A DNA stretch of 42,110 nucleotides from Candidatus Binataceae bacterium (GTDB taxonomy: Bacteria; Desulfobacterota; Binatia; Binatales; Binataceae). How positions within the stretch are numbered: the first letter of the stretch is position 1; the number at the start of each line of letters is the position of its first letter. The position numbers were made by a program, and so were the translations under genes. The notes beneath the pieces were generated by a model that searched no databases, was not told where the DNA came from, and worked only from the letters and a program-made list of their open reading frames with translations. Below are positions 1-8,815 of the stretch, in pieces. Where the stretch lies: contig JADMIL010000024.1 of the NCBI GenBank assembly GCA_015478645.1, positions 1 to 42,110 of the forward strand, given 5' to 3'.

Positions 1-344
1 AGGCAGCACTATGTACTTTGTAACCCAAATTATAACCGCCTATACCAAACGGGATAGCGCGTGTGGCCCTCACCCGGTAGCAGGGTATCCACCAGGCGTG
101 TATTCGAATTGATTGAAGGGAGTCGGAAAGGCCCACGCAATCGACGTCGGCGATCATCGGGCGCCTGGAAACGGCGAAGGCGGCCGCTGCCGGCCGCCTT
201 CCCAGAATCATGTTGCTATGTCACGTTCACAGCTCGTGCGGCCCGGCCTGCGTGCCTGCCACGATTACCGTAGCTCAATCGTCTGCGGCCCGACGCGACG
301 CTCAGGTCGCCGCGTGGACTTTCATTCCGGCGCGCCGCGGACTC
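1..344. other. Left-edge region without a supported gene
   Basis: This stretch holds only short overlapping frames with arginine-rich, low-complexity translations and no recognisable domain. The first 60 bases are AT-richer than the rest of the window, and the remainder is GC-rich. The only structure I see is the strong hairpin at 176-201, annotated separately. I looked for a tRNA-like T-loop around the GTATTCGAATT sequence near 100 but found no matching acceptor or anticodon arms. Confidence 0.5.
176..201. terminator. Perfect 11-bp hairpin, probable terminator-like structure
   Basis: The arms GAAGGCGGCCG and CGGCCGCCTTC are perfectly complementary around a CTGC loop. The hairpin lies about 145 bp past the stop of the minus-strand gene at 345-989. 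No good T-tract follows on either strand, so it may be a weak intrinsic terminator or an RNA-stabilising stem. Confidence 0.4.
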
Positions 345-989
345 TTAAGCGCGAGCCTTGCGCAAAGTGCGCGACCCGGTCCGCGGCGGTGCGGCCACCA
401 CACCCTTGCGGGCGATCACGCGGGGCGTGAACGGCTTGCCCACGTGCGGGGCTGGCTTGACCGGCGCGATCGCCTTGTCCGCTTCGGCAGTCTTGGGTGC
501 TTGCGCGTGAATGACCGGCTCGGCCGCAGCGATCGGCTCGGCCACGATTCCCGCGGCCGCGTCGGCCTCGGCGCGCACCTGGGCCTCGGCCTTGGCCGCC
601 GCCACCAGTTGCATCGCTGCGAGCTTGCGCTCTTTCCAGTTACGCAATCCGCGCCGCATGTACTGCGGATTGATATCGAGCATGTCGCAGACGTTATCGA
701 AGGAGAAAACCCAATGGGTATCCTCCAGGCTGATCCACTCGTCGGCGTCACGGAACAGGCGCTGGCCCTTGTTGGTCGGCGAGTCGATGCACTTCATGAA
801 GCATTCGATCGCGTCCTCGAGCACGCTCAAAATCAGGCGCTTTTCACCTTCGAGCAGATGCTTCTTGCGCATCGCCTCGAAATACTGGATCGGCAAGAGC
901 GTGTCCGGCTCGAACAACGCCGGCAATCTCTCGTCCAATGTCTCCTTTTCCTGCATCTTTCCTCCCTGATCGATCCTCGGCTCTTCCAC
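345..989 (-). CDS. Uncharacterised protein with a conserved N-terminal domain and an Ala/Pro-rich tail
   Basis: I do not recognise a named family. The first 125 or so residues look like a folded, mostly helical domain: FEPDTLLPIQYFE near residue 26, a long helix with EGEKRLILSVLEDAIECF, then FSFDNVCDMLDINPQYMRRGL, which has the look of a small helix-turn-helix. The last 90 residues are low-complexity Ala/Pro/Lys with a basic end. Two starts are credible. GTG at 989 has an AAGGAGGTG Shine-Dalgarno seven bases upstream; ATG at 956 has GGGAGG only four bases upstream. I used the first because of its spacing. The gene lies downstream of iscX on the same strand, with about 115 bp between them. Function is unknown; nucleic-acid binding would fit the basic tail but is a guess. 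Confidence 0.7.
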   Translation of the reverse strand: MEEPRIDQGGKMQEKETLDERLPALFEPDTLLPIQYFEAMRKKHLLEGEKRLILSVLEDAIECFMKCIDSPTNKGQRLFRDADEWISLEDTHWVFSFDNVCDMLDINPQYMRRGLRNWKERKLAAMQLVAAAKAEAQVRAEADAAAGIVAEPIAAAEPVIHAQAPKTAEADKAIAPVKPAPHVGKPFTPRVIARKGVVAAPPRTGSRTLRKARA

Positions 990-1103
990 CCCACCACCTC
1001 CTTGTCTATGACGTCAGGCGCGGCACTGGTATTCAGCCGCCCCGCCCTTCTTAACCTAACCACGACTTTTGATCAGCGCTGCCGCCGATCGGCGCTGCCG
1101 CTC

Positions 1104-1322
1104 TCAGTCAGCGCTTTCGCTTTCGTCGTAAAGCTCTTTCCAGGCCATTTGGATTGCCTCCAGCTTGCCTTCGCTCGACCCTGCCTTATCGTCACCGAAT
1201 TCGTCCAAATCGATGATCCATTGCCGCAAATCGACGAAACGCACGTGCAAGGGGTCGAGACCCGGATGATTTTCGGCGAGCACCTCGGCAATTTCCTCAG
1301 CCTGGTCCCACTTGAGTCCCAT
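1104..1322 (-). CDS. iscX: Fe-S cluster assembly protein IscX
   Basis: This 72-residue acidic protein matches the IscX (YfhJ) family over its whole length, from MGLKWDQAEEIAEVL to KLEAIQMAWKELYDE, with the family's DP..VRF.DL..WI.DL.EF pattern in the middle. In known systems IscX binds IscS, competes with frataxin for the same acidic-patch surface and tunes cluster assembly rate. I place the start at the ATG before GLKW because the family begins there; an AGGAAGAGGG stretch lies upstream. It follows hscA on the same strand after 136 bp, so it is either the distal gene of the isc operon or has its own promoter. A near-repeat TACGGCGCATC occurs twice in that gap. Confidence 0.9.
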   Translation of the reverse strand: MGLKWDQAEEIAEVLAENHPGLDPLHVRFVDLRQWIIDLDEFGDDKAGSSEGKLEAIQMAWKELYDESESAD

Positions 1323-1458
1323 ACCAAATAAACCCTCTTCCTGGTCGATGGATGCGAGTCCGCGGGACGGCACCGAGGTAAGACCGCGCATCGTATGCCC
1401 TAGTCCCGTTTCTGTCAATACGGCGCATCTCGTGTTTCGTTACGGCGCATCGCTTCGG

Positions 1459-3324
1459 TCACGACACCTCGTTGATCGATTTCTTCTCAAGCGCCTGCTT
1501 GATCGCACCGTCCATTATCCGGCCGGCGAAGGGCGTGGTAATTTCGTTAAGTTCTTCCACCAGCCGCGCGATCAGTTCGCGATCCGCGCCCAGCCGCGCC
1601 GCCGCCAGCCGCCCCGCCACTTCCTCGATCCGATCCCGCTCGCCGGCCTCGACCAGCGCTCCGTAATCGCGCAATTGCTTGCCTAGCGCCGCCGCGATCT
1701 GATCGGCGTCATTGCAGGCCGCGATCAACAGGCGCTGCTCGATATCCTGCTCGCCGAGATCGATCGACTCCTCGAGCATCTGCTCGATTGCGTCGTCGGT
1801 CAGTCCGTAGCTCGGCTTGACATCGACCGAATGTTCCCGCCCGGTGCGCTGATCGCGCGCTGTTACATTCAGTATGCCGTTCGCGTCAATGAGGAAAGTG
1901 ACCTCGATCCGCGGCAAGCCCGCAGGCTGCGGCGCGATCGGTCCGAGCTTGAAGCGGGCCAGGCTGCGGCAATCCTGCGCCAGCTCGCGCTCGCCCTGCA
2001 GGACGTGGATATCGACGTGGGTCTGATTGTCGACGGCCGTGGTAAAGCCTTCGGCCACGCTGGTCGGAATGGTGGTATTGCGATGGACCACGCGCTCCAT
2101 CACGCCACCCATGGTTTCGATCCCGAGCGAGAGCGGCACCACGTCGAGCAGCAGCAGGTCGCCCTGCGTACCCATCAGGACGCCCGCCTGGACGGCGGCG
2201 CCAAGCGCCACGACCTGGTCGGGATCGATCGAGCAGAGCGCGTCGCGGCCAAAGAATTCGCTCACCCGGCGCCCCACCAGCGGCATCCGCGTGGAGCCGC
2301 CGACCAGCACCACGGCGTCGATCTCGGCGGCCTTGAGCCCGGCGTCGGCGAGCGCCCGCGCGCAGCATGCGATCGTGCGATCGATCAGCGGCGCGGCGCT
2401 TTGCTCGAGTTCCGCACGCGTGAGGTTGCGGACGATTTCGCGCCCCGGCAATGCCAGCCGCAGTTCCGCGGTGGAAGCCGTGCTCAAACCCTGCTTGGCC
2501 TGCTCGGCCGCCTGGCGGGCGCTGTTCCAGACGCGGCGATCGGCGCGCGTGGCTTCGGGCAAGCCGGCGAGCAGGGTCTCGGCGACCGCGCGATCGATGT
2601 CGTCGCCGCCCAGATGGGTGTCGCCATTAGTCGCGAGCACCTCGAAGATGCCACCCTTGATATTCAGAATCGAAATGTCGAAAGTGCCGCCGCCGAAATC
2701 GTAAACCGCAACGCGCCCTTCGGCCTGCGCGCCCAATCCGTAGGCGAGCGACGCGGCGGTCGGCTCGTTGACCAGCCGCACGACCTCGAGTCCGGCCAGC
2801 CGCCCGGCATCCTTGGTGGCCTGGCGCTGGCCGTCGTTGAAGTACGCCGGCACCGTGATCACCACGCGATCGACGGTCTCGCCGCCCAGCGCAGCCTCGG
2901 CGCGGCGCTTGAGCGCGCGCAGAATGGCCGCCGAAATTTGCGGTGGCGTGTAGTCCCGATCGCCGACCTTGAAGCGCGCCACCCCGCCCGCCATCTCGGT
3001 AAACGTATAGCGCCGGCGATCGGCCTCTTCGAGTTCGGCGCCGCCGCGGCCCATGTAGCGCTTGACCGAGCGAATCACCGCGCCCTGCGCGCCACCGGGC
3101 AATTCGGCCGCGCTGAGCCGGCCGTCGCGCTCGACGCTCAGTTGGGGCTCCAGCGCGATCGCCTCGTCGCCGACGTAGGTCGCGCCGTCGGGTGCGAGCG
3201 CGACCACCGAGGGGAGCAGCGCCGCGCCGCTCGCCGGATCGGCGATTACGCGCGGCTGGCCGCCATCGCTCACGGCGATCAGGCTGTTGGTGGTGCCCAG
3301 GTCAATGCCAAAAATCCGCGACAT
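1459..3324 (-). CDS. hscA: Fe-S protein assembly chaperone HscA (Hsp70 family)
   Basis: HscA is the specialised Hsp70 that, with HscB, promotes cluster release from IscU using ATP. The 621-residue length is close to the usual 616. The N-terminal nucleotide-binding domain opens with [10 protein letters not shown] (residues 5-14). It also contains [32 protein letters not shown], the [13 protein letters not shown] phosphate loop and [10 protein letters not shown]. The substrate-binding half has [18 protein letters not shown] and the helical lid. ATG at 3324 is chosen because the family begins at this [10 protein letters not shown]; the upstream ribosome site is weak. The partner motif LPPVK is present in IscU of this operon. 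A 123-bp gap separates it from hscB, the longest repeat-free spacer in the operon, so an internal promoter is possible. Confidence 0.95.
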   Translation of the reverse strand: MSRIFGIDLGTTNSLIAVSDGGQPRVIADPASGAALLPSVVALAPDGATYVGDEAIALEPQLSVERDGRLSAAELPGGAQGAVIRSVKRYMGRGGAELEEADRRRYTFTEMAGGVARFKVGDRDYTPPQISAAILRALKRRAEAALGGETVDRVVITVPAYFNDGQRQATKDAGRLAGLEVVRLVNEPTAASLAYGLGAQAEGRVAVYDFGGGTFDISILNIKGGIFEVLATNGDTHLGGDDIDRAVAETLLAGLPEATRADRRVWNSARQAAEQAKQGLSTASTAELRLALPGREIVRNLTRAELEQSAAPLIDRTIACCARALADAGLKAAEIDAVVLVGGSTRMPLVGRRVSEFFGRDALCSIDPDQVVALGAAVQAGVLMGTQGDLLLLDVVPLSLGIETMGGVMERVVHRNTTIPTSVAEGFTTAVDNQTHVDIHVLQGERELAQDCRSLARFKLGPIAPQPAGLPRIEVTFLIDANGILNVTARDQRTGREHSVDVKPSYGLTDDAIEQMLEESIDLGEQDIEQRLLIAACNDADQIAAALGKQLRDYGALVEAGERDRIEEVAGRLAAARLGADRELIARLVEELNEITTPFAGRIMDGAIKQALEKKSINEVS

Positions 3325-3447
3325 CAAAATTCCAATTCCGTTAAATTCCAGTTCGCTCAATTTCAGTTGGGGGCGTGGCGAATTGCCGGGGCTATCGCGC
3401 GCGGCGCGCATGCGCCGCCAGGCGGCCGCGACCCGCGAGGTCCGCGA

Positions 3448-4182
3448 TCACGCCGCCTGCGCCGTCTCGAGCGCGCGGTCAATATCGCGAATCAGGGTGC
3501 GCAGATAGGCGATCTTCGACAGAATCGCCTTGAGCTCGGCAAAGCGCGCGTCCGCGCCCGGAGCGCTCGCGCCGCCCGCTTCGTGCGGCCCGTCCGGTGA
3601 CTCCGCCGCAGCCTTATCCCAGTCCGCGAAATTCGCCTCGAGCTCGCGTCCCGCCGCGTCGATCGCGCCGCGCAGCTCCTCTCGCCGCTCCTCCACCTCT
3701 GTCCGCATCTCGGCTTCTATCGCAGCCGTTTCCGCTGCGCCGGCGGGCGTTTCCGCTTCGCCGCCGCGCGCGACGCTGCGCACAGTGCGCAGATCGTCCA
3801 GTTGCTCCTGCACCGCAAAGACCATCTCGGCCAGCGCGGGCGATACTTCCTTGTTATTGTCGGCCAGTTTGCGTCCGTGCAATTCGAGCCAGTAGAGGCC
3901 GCGGCTCACTGGATCGCCGAGCGTGCGATAGGCCTGCGTCAGCCGCGCCGTGCCGCGCAGGCTGGCGTCGCGCAGCGCGGGTGCCGCCGCCACGAAGCGA
4001 TCCGGATGCATCCGGCGGCCAAGCTCGTGGTAGGTGCGCTCGAGCGCGGCGCGATCGATCGCGAGCCGGCGCGGCCAGCCGAGCGTCGCGAAGCAATCGA
4101 TCGCGGCACCCAACGGCGCGCCACACGTGGTGCATAGCGTCCGCGGCTCCTGAGCCTGCATGCATGAGGGGCAAGTGATCAC
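3448..4182 (-). CDS. hscB: Fe-S co-chaperone HscB with an N-terminal four-cysteine zinc-finger-like segment
   Basis: HscB is the J-domain co-chaperone that delivers IscU to HscA and stimulates its ATPase. The J domain spans about residues 29-105, with the essential HPD at 59-61. A C-terminal helical IscU-binding domain follows, interrupted by an Ala/Gly-rich insertion. The product is 244 residues, against about 171 in E. coli. An extra N-terminal segment carries C4-x2-C7 and C17-x2-C20, a tetracysteine arrangement best known from eukaryotic HSC20/HSCB. The start is GTG at 4182; the next in-frame Met (residue 8) would remove two of the four cysteines, so the longer form is preferred although no clear Shine-Dalgarno is visible. 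It begins 20 bp after iscA. Confidence 0.92.
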   Translation of the reverse strand: MITCPSCMQAQEPRTLCTTCGAPLGAAIDCFATLGWPRRLAIDRAALERTYHELGRRMHPDRFVAAAPALRDASLRGTARLTQAYRTLGDPVSRGLYWLELHGRKLADNNKEVSPALAEMVFAVQEQLDDLRTVRSVARGGEAETPAGAAETAAIEAEMRTEVEERREELRGAIDAAGRELEANFADWDKAAAESPDGPHEAGGASAPGADARFAELKAILSKIAYLRTLIRDIDRALETAQAA

Positions 4183-4202
4183 GCTGGTGCGCGGACGTGG
4201 CC

Positions 4203-4523
4203 TCAGACGACGAACGACTCACCGCATCCGCACGAGCGCTTGGCGTTGGGATTGACCAGGCGAAAGCCGGCCGCCATCAGCTCCTCGGCGTAGTCGAGTT
4301 CCGAGCCGTTGAGATAGAGAAAGCTCTTCTTGTCGACGATCAGGCGCGCACCTTCGCGCTCGAAGATCTTGTCGCGCTCCTTGGCCGAATCGATCTCCAT
4401 GCGATATTGCAAGCCCGAGCATCCGCCGCCCACGACCTTGACGCGCAGGCCGAAGTCGGGCTTTTCGGCGGTCAACTGATGAATCTTGCGGACCGCGTTG
4501 TCGGACAGGGTGACGGTGGCCAC
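4203..4523 (-). CDS. iscA: A-type Fe-S carrier protein IscA
   Basis: This 106-residue protein has the HesB/IscA fold signature. C35 lies in GGGCSGLQY, and C98 and C100 lie in the C-terminal CGCGESF; these are the three cysteines that bind iron or a cluster in A-type carriers. It accepts clusters made on IscU and passes them to apo-targets. The start is GTG at 4523, preceded by an AGGAGG nine bases upstream that sits inside the last codons of iscU. The two genes are five bases apart, so translation is probably coupled. A longer open frame reaches back into iscU but lacks family similarity there. Confidence 0.94.
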   Translation of the reverse strand: MATVTLSDNAVRKIHQLTAEKPDFGLRVKVVGGGCSGLQYRMEIDSAKERDKIFEREGARLIVDKKSFLYLNGSELDYAEELMAAGFRLVNPNAKRSCGCGESFVV

Positions 4524-4528
4524 GTGAA

Positions 4529-4963
4529 TCAGCCCTCCTGCGCTGTGCGCGCCGGGACCGCATCCGCTGACTCGACGGCCGGCTCCTGATGCTTGCGCCA
4601 GTCGGTAATCGCGGCCTTGATCGCGTCCTCGGCCAGCACCGAGCAATGAATCTTGACCGGCGGCAGATTGAGCTCCTGGACGATCGCGGTGTTCTTGATC
4701 GCCATCGCCTCGTCGACGTGCTTGCCCTTGACCAGTTCGGTCACGTAGCTCGAACTGGCGATCGCGCTGCCGCAGCCGAAGGTCTTGAACTTTGCGTCCT
4801 CGATCACGCCGTTGGCCGGATTAATCTTGAGCTGGAGCTTCATCACGTCGCCGCATTCGGGCGCGCCCACGATCCCGGTGCCGACGTTGTCCTCGCCCTT
4901 GGCAAAGCTGCCGACGTTGCGCGGATTGGTATAATGCTCGATTACTTTTTCCGAATAAGCCAT
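4529..4963 (-). CDS. iscU: Fe-S cluster scaffold protein IscU
   Basis: IscU is the scaffold on which IscS-derived sulfur and iron form a 2Fe-2S cluster. The three ligand cysteines are C37 (PECGD, with D39 next to it), C64 (FGCGSAIASSS) and C107. The HscA recognition motif LPPVK is at 100-104. The protein is 144 residues, with about 18 extra residues rich in Ala, Val and Glu after the usual C-terminus. The ribosome site is weak (GAGAG). Unusually, 147 bp separate it from iscS, and most of that is a dispersed inverted-repeat element at 4992-5100 that appears twice more in the window. Confidence 0.96.
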   Translation of the reverse strand: MAYSEKVIEHYTNPRNVGSFAKGEDNVGTGIVGAPECGDVMKLQLKINPANGVIEDAKFKTFGCGSAIASSSYVTELVKGKHVDEAMAIKNTAIVQELNLPPVKIHCSVLAEDAIKAAITDWRKHQEPAVESADAVPARTAQEG

Positions 4964-4991
4964 GTCACTCTCTCGCCTCTTCCCCTAACGA

Positions 4992-5100
4992 AGAACCTCT
5001 GCGCAAGTCAGGCCGTCAATCTGAAAGGCGTCGGCGAAGTGAAAATCCCCGGGATTTTCCGCTGCGCTCAGAATGACACATTGGCCTTGCACAGACTTCC
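4992..5100. repeat. Dispersed inverted-repeat element, copy A (inside the isc operon)
   Basis: This 109-bp element has a left end AGAACCTCTGCGCAAG and a right end CTTGCACAGACTTCC that are imperfect inverted repeats. The interior carries GGGATTTTCCGCTGCGCTCA followed by GAATGAC. The same ends and interior recur at 32930-33032 and 41419-41526. It contains no open reading frame of its own and fills the iscS-iscU spacer, so its RNA hairpin would lie inside the isc transcript. Confidence 0.8.
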
Positions 5101-5110
5101 CTGACTCCCG

Positions 5111-6331
5111 TTACTCCGACTTCCACTGCACCGTCTTGAGGTCGATACCCTCGCGCGCCATCTCGTAGAGCGGCGACATCTCGCGCAGCCGCTTGACCTC
5201 GCGGGTCACGCGGTCGGTCACAAAATCGACTTCGTCGCCGGTGTTGAAGCGGCCGACGCCAAAGCGAATCGAGCTGTGCGCCAGCTCCTCGTCCACGCCC
5301 AGCGCGCGAATCACGTACGACGGCTCGAGGGTGGCCGAGGTGCAGGCCGAACCCGAGCTGACGGCAATATCGCTGATGCCCATCAGGAGCGACTCTCCCT
5401 CGACGTAGGCGAAGCTCACGTTGAGATTGCCGGGCAGGCGCGCGGTCGGATGACCGTTGAGGTAGACTTCGTCGAGACGCTCGAAAATGCCCGCCTGGAG
5501 CTTGTTGCGCAGATCGAGCAGGCGGCGGTTCTCCTCTTCCATCTCGGCCCCGGCGATTTCGCACGCCTTGCCCAGCCCGACGATGCCGGTGACGTTGAGC
5601 GTGCCCGAGCGCATCCCGCGCTCATGGCCGCCGCCGTCCATCTGCGGCGTCAGGCGCACGCGCGGACCCTTGGAGCGGACGTAGATCGCGCCGACGCCCT
5701 TGGGACCGTATATCTTGTGCGCGCTGAGCGAGAGCAGGTCGATACCGTCGCGGTCGACGTTGACCGGCACCTTGCCCACGGCCTGCACCGCGTCACAATG
5801 GAACACGATGCCCTTTTCCTTGGCGATCCGGCCGATCTCCGCAATCGGATGGATCGTGCCGACTTCGTTGTTGGCGTACATGATCGTGATCAGGACGGTC
5901 TTGTCGGTAATGGCGTTGCGCAAGTCGTCCGGATCGACCATCCCGTACTTGTCGACCGGCAGGTAGGTCACCGTCGCCTTACCGGTGCGCTCGAGCGCGC
6001 GGCAACTGTCGAGCACCGCCTTATGTTCCGTCACGCAGGTGATAACGTGATTACCCTTGTCCTTGTAGAACTCAACTACGCCCTTGATCGCGAGATTGTC
6101 GGATTCGGTCGCCCCGCTGGTGATGATAATCTCTTTGGACTTGGCGCCAATCAGCGCCGCAATCTGGTTGCGCGCCCGGTCGACCGCCTCTTCAGCCTCC
6201 CAGCCGAAGCTGTGATTGCGGCTGGCGGCGTTGCCGAACTTCTCGGTGAAATACGGCAGCATCGCCTCGATCACTCGCGGATCGACCGGCGTCGTCGCGT
6301 GATTGTCCATGTAAATCGGCAGCTTAACCAT
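5111..6331 (-). CDS. iscS: Cysteine desulfurase IscS
   Basis: IscS is the PLP enzyme that removes sulfur from L-cysteine and hands it as a persulfide to IscU and other acceptors. The 406 residues match the usual 404. H104, the PLP lysine K206 (in [10 protein letters not shown]) and the loop cysteine C330 ([16 protein letters not shown]) are all in place, which makes it a group I IscS/NifS-type enzyme rather than SufS. The start is ATG at 6331, with AGAGGAAG just upstream; the frame continues 54 codons further but without family similarity. It heads the operon and is preceded by a sigma70-like promoter. No iscR gene sits in front. Confidence 0.96.
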   Translation of the reverse strand: MVKLPIYMDNHATTPVDPRVIEAMLPYFTEKFGNAASRNHSFGWEAEEAVDRARNQIAALIGAKSKEIIITSGATESDNLAIKGVVEFYKDKGNHVITCVTEHKAVLDSCRALERTGKATVTYLPVDKYGMVDPDDLRNAITDKTVLITIMYANNEVGTIHPIAEIGRIAKEKGIVFHCDAVQAVGKVPVNVDRDGIDLLSLSAHKIYGPKGVGAIYVRSKGPRVRLTPQMDGGGHERGMRSGTLNVTGIVGLGKACEIAGAEMEEENRRLLDLRNKLQAGIFERLDEVYLNGHPTARLPGNLNVSFAYVEGESLLMGISDIAVSSGSACTSATLEPSYVIRALGVDEELAHSSIRFGVGRFNTGDEVDFVTDRVTREVKRLREMSPLYEMAREGIDLKTVQWKSE

Positions 6332-6445
6332 CGCTTCCTCTGTCTCGCTCAAAGCCTCATCCGGGCGCTGCGTCCGCATCATTGAAGGCACATTGCCGAG
6401 AAGGCACATTGCCGACGCCGCCAACGCTGAATCTCTGATTAGTGG

Positions 6446-6486
6446 ACCTGATGAGTATAGTATAGGTCTTCGGGCGAAACTGTCAA
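6446..6486 (-). promoter_or_regulatory. Sigma70-like promoter of the isc operon with a possible operator
   Basis: On the minus strand a perfect -35 TTGACA (6481-6486) is followed after 16 bases by -10 TATACT (6459-6464), and a second TATACT overlaps it at 6454-6459. The AT-rich box stands out in the GC-rich background. The predicted start leaves a leader of about 120 bases before iscS. An imperfect dyad with outer halves ACCTAT and ATCAGGT (6446-6467) covers the -10 region, where an Rrf2/IscR-type repressor could bind. The promoter is well supported; the operator is speculative. Confidence 0.7.
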
Positions 6487-6594
6487 ACGCCAATGCGACG
6501 TTCCTCCGGCGCTGGGCGGGCGCTCCGGCACGCTCTCATATAACCGGCATTGCGTATGTATATCAACGACAATCCGGTGCGGCTTACCGCCGGG

Positions 6595-7089
6595 TCAGGC
6601 GGGTTTCACGCGCGGTTTGAGTTCGATGCGGCGTTCGTGCGTCCAATCCTCGAAGCCGTGCTTGTACCATGCGGTCGAGCCCAGCCAGTTGCGCTGGAAG
6701 ACCATCAGCGTGACCACCTCGATCTCCTTGGCACGAAACCATTCATAGGCCAGCTCAAGCATCGGGCGCATTAGCCGTTGACCTCGCCAATCCTCATCGA
6801 GGTAAGCCTGGCTTATATAGCCGCGGACCTTGGGCAGGTTGCCCTGATGGTCGCGCTTGAGATGGACCCAGAGGTAGCCGGCGAGGCGTCCGGCGCCGCG
6901 ATCGGCCACCCAGATCGCGTGATGGTCGCGATGAAGAATCGCCGGGAGCCAGTTGGGCGCGGCGCGAATCTCGTCCCAATCGAAACGCGCGCGGGCGTCG
7001 ATCGATTCGTGGTAGCTGGCGATGCCGGCGATCAGGCGGGCGAGTTCGGGGATGTCCTCGTCACGCGCGGGTCTCAGATCGATGTCCAT
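6595..7089 (-). CDS. GNAT family N-acetyltransferase
   Basis: A 164-residue single-domain GNAT protein. It opens with the typical DIDLRPARDEDIPELARLI first strand and helix. Motif A is partly recognisable around AYLDEDWRGQRLMRPMLE (the acetyl-CoA pyrophosphate loop, with R/Q-x-x-G/R character). Motif B ends with STAWYKHGFEDWTHERR near residue 145. The acceptor substrate cannot be told from sequence. ATG at 7089 is chosen because the domain starts there and CGAGGC lies at a suitable distance. It sits upstream of the isc promoter on the same strand, and its stop is about 110 bases before the isc -35 box. Confidence 0.85.
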   Translation of the reverse strand: MDIDLRPARDEDIPELARLIAGIASYHESIDARARFDWDEIRAAPNWLPAILHRDHHAIWVADRGAGRLAGYLWVHLKRDHQGNLPKVRGYISQAYLDEDWRGQRLMRPMLELAYEWFRAKEIEVVTLMVFQRNWLGSTAWYKHGFEDWTHERRIELKPRVKPA

Positions 7090-7220
7090 CGGTTTGCCTC
7101 GGTTGATATTTCGCGCCGCCGCAGTGTCTCTGTACTCGTGCGGCAGCGCAGACTTGCCCTGCGTACCATGCCCGCTTCGCCCGATTCGAGCTTCACTTGC
7201 CCGCGCCCCATGTCCAGCGA

Positions 7221-7535
7221 TCAAAACGGGCCGGGATGCGCGCGGTCGAAGACGATCTCGTGCAGCCGGCGCTCGCTGCGAATCGATTTGAGTGCCGCCT
7301 CGCGAGTCTGCTCGAACTCGCGCTCGAACCAGGGCTTGAGCCGCGCGAGGAGTTCGGTCGCGTCGGTTTCGTTCGGAATGAACGCGGCGGCGATGCGGCA
7401 GCGCAAGACCACCCGCTCGACGCCGTCGGCACGTTCGAGCGCGAGAGTCAGCATAAGACTATCCGGGGAATCCTCGGGCGGCGCGGCTTCGGCGAGCCGA
7501 TAGAGGCCGCGGGCGCTGCGAATCTCAACTGGCAA
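7221..7535 (-). CDS. Conserved-looking hypothetical protein
   Basis: A 104-residue protein I cannot assign. It contains two beta-rich stretches (IRSARGLYRLAEAA; ADGVERVVLRCRIAAAFI) and then a long charged helix, ELLARLKPWFEREFEQTREAALKSI. Third codon positions are mostly G or C, as in its neighbours, which supports it being translated. The start would be TTG at 7535 with a GGGTGAG upstream; other starts are possible. It lies between secF and the acetyltransferase on the same strand. Confidence 0.55.
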   Translation of the reverse strand: MPVEIRSARGLYRLAEAAPPEDSPDSLMLTLALERADGVERVVLRCRIAAAFIPNETDATELLARLKPWFEREFEQTREAALKSIRSERRLHEIVFDRAHPGPF

Positions 7536-7612
7536 GTCTCACCCGTCGCCCCGGATTGGCCGGCGCGCGAAACGGATTGACCACGCGGGCGCAGCGGATT
7601 GACGTGCGGGCT

Positions 7613-8554
7613 TCAGGCCGCGCGCGTCGATGCCGTCTTGCCACCGACGCGGCCCTTTTCCCAAAAGAGCACCACGGGGCCGGCGATATAGATCGACGAA
7701 TAGGTGCCGGTGATGATCCCGACGAAGAGCGTAAACGCGGCCGGCCGCAGAATCGGTCCGCCCAGCACCAGCAGCGAGGCCACTACGGTCAACGCGGTGC
7801 CGGAGGTCAGCACCGTGCGCGACAAGGTTTCATTGATCGCGCGATTCATGGTGACGTCGAGCGATTCGCGGCGGCGCTTGGCCGCGTCCTCGCGAATCCG
7901 GTCCGAGACGATAATCGTATCGTGGACCGAGTAGGCGATAATCGTCAGCACCGCCGCCAGCGTCGTAAGGTCGAATTCCAGCCGCGAGATGACCAGCGCT
8001 CCAGTGACCACCAGCACGTCATGGATCAACGCGATCACGGCGCCGGCGCCAAAGCTCCAGCTCACGTTGCGGAAACGCAAGGCGATATAGACGCCCATGA
8101 ATACGGTAGCAAAAGCGACCGCCAGAAACCCGTCGATGCGCAGGTCGTGGCCCACCTTCGATCCCACCGTCTCGACCCGCAGCACCTGCGCCTTGTTGGT
8201 CGCGCCGTAGCTTTGATCGAGCGCCGCCTCCAGACGGGGTCCGATGCTGCCGACACTTTTGACCGTCTCGAAGCGCACCAGGTACTGGTTCTCGTCCCGG
8301 GCGCCAAAATCCTGCACGGTCACGTCGCCGAGATCGAGCGACCCGAGCGCCGTGCGAATCCGCTCGGCACTGGTGGGTTGGTCGAATTTGAGCTGGACGA
8401 CGCTGCCGCCGACGAAATCGACACCGTAATTGAGCCCGACGAAGATCAGCAGCAGGATCGCCGCAAGATTGATTACGGTCGAAACGGCGACGAAAAAAAA
8501 CCGCTTGCCGACGAAATCGATATTAATGTCGGGCGCGATTAGCTGTAGGCCCAT
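7613..8554 (-). CDS. secF: Protein translocase subunit SecF
   Basis: SecF works with SecD as an RND-type, proton-driven component that pulls exported proteins through SecYEG. The 313-residue protein has a first membrane helix at about 20-40, and the N-terminal signature YGVDFVGGSVVQLKF. A periplasmic domain follows to about residue 135, then five helices. ALIHDVLVVTGALVISRLEFDL and IIAYSVHDTIIVSDRIRE are the conserved SecF cores, and NETLSRTVLTSGTALT is typical. Notably no secD lies upstream: the next gene on the strand is a small zinc-binding protein 261 bp away. SecD must be encoded elsewhere, or the pair has been split. Confidence 0.93.
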   Translation of the reverse strand: MGLQLIAPDINIDFVGKRFFFVAVSTVINLAAILLLIFVGLNYGVDFVGGSVVQLKFDQPTSAERIRTALGSLDLGDVTVQDFGARDENQYLVRFETVKSVGSIGPRLEAALDQSYGATNKAQVLRVETVGSKVGHDLRIDGFLAVAFATVFMGVYIALRFRNVSWSFGAGAVIALIHDVLVVTGALVISRLEFDLTTLAAVLTIIAYSVHDTIIVSDRIREDAAKRRRESLDVTMNRAINETLSRTVLTSGTALTVVASLLVLGGPILRPAAFTLFVGIITGTYSSIYIAGPVVLFWEKGRVGGKTASTRAA

Positions 8555-8815
8555 CTTGGCTGATTAACTCCCCCCAGGCCGCCGCGCAATGGCCGGCTCG
8601 CACGAGATTTACAGTATCGGACCGGCAAATCAAAGCCGTAGCCGCCGCCTCGAGCAGGGCGATTTTGGTTTCAATCAGCGCAGCTCAGGCGGCGCCCGGT
8701 GGACGCCGCCAGCCCCGGCGTTGTTATTAAGCCATCAACGCTATTTCAATGGCGCCGATCGACGAATTACGCCAACAACCTGCAAGCGCCCGATCGGCCG
8801 CGCGCGCCCCGTCTT

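Noticed and set aside
60..130. tRNA-like T-loop string near the left edge
   Set aside because: No acceptor stem, D arm or anticodon arm could be paired around it.
1831..3600. 589-codon plus-strand open frame
   Set aside because: It is antisense to hscA and has a His/Arg/Gly/Ala composition without any domain.
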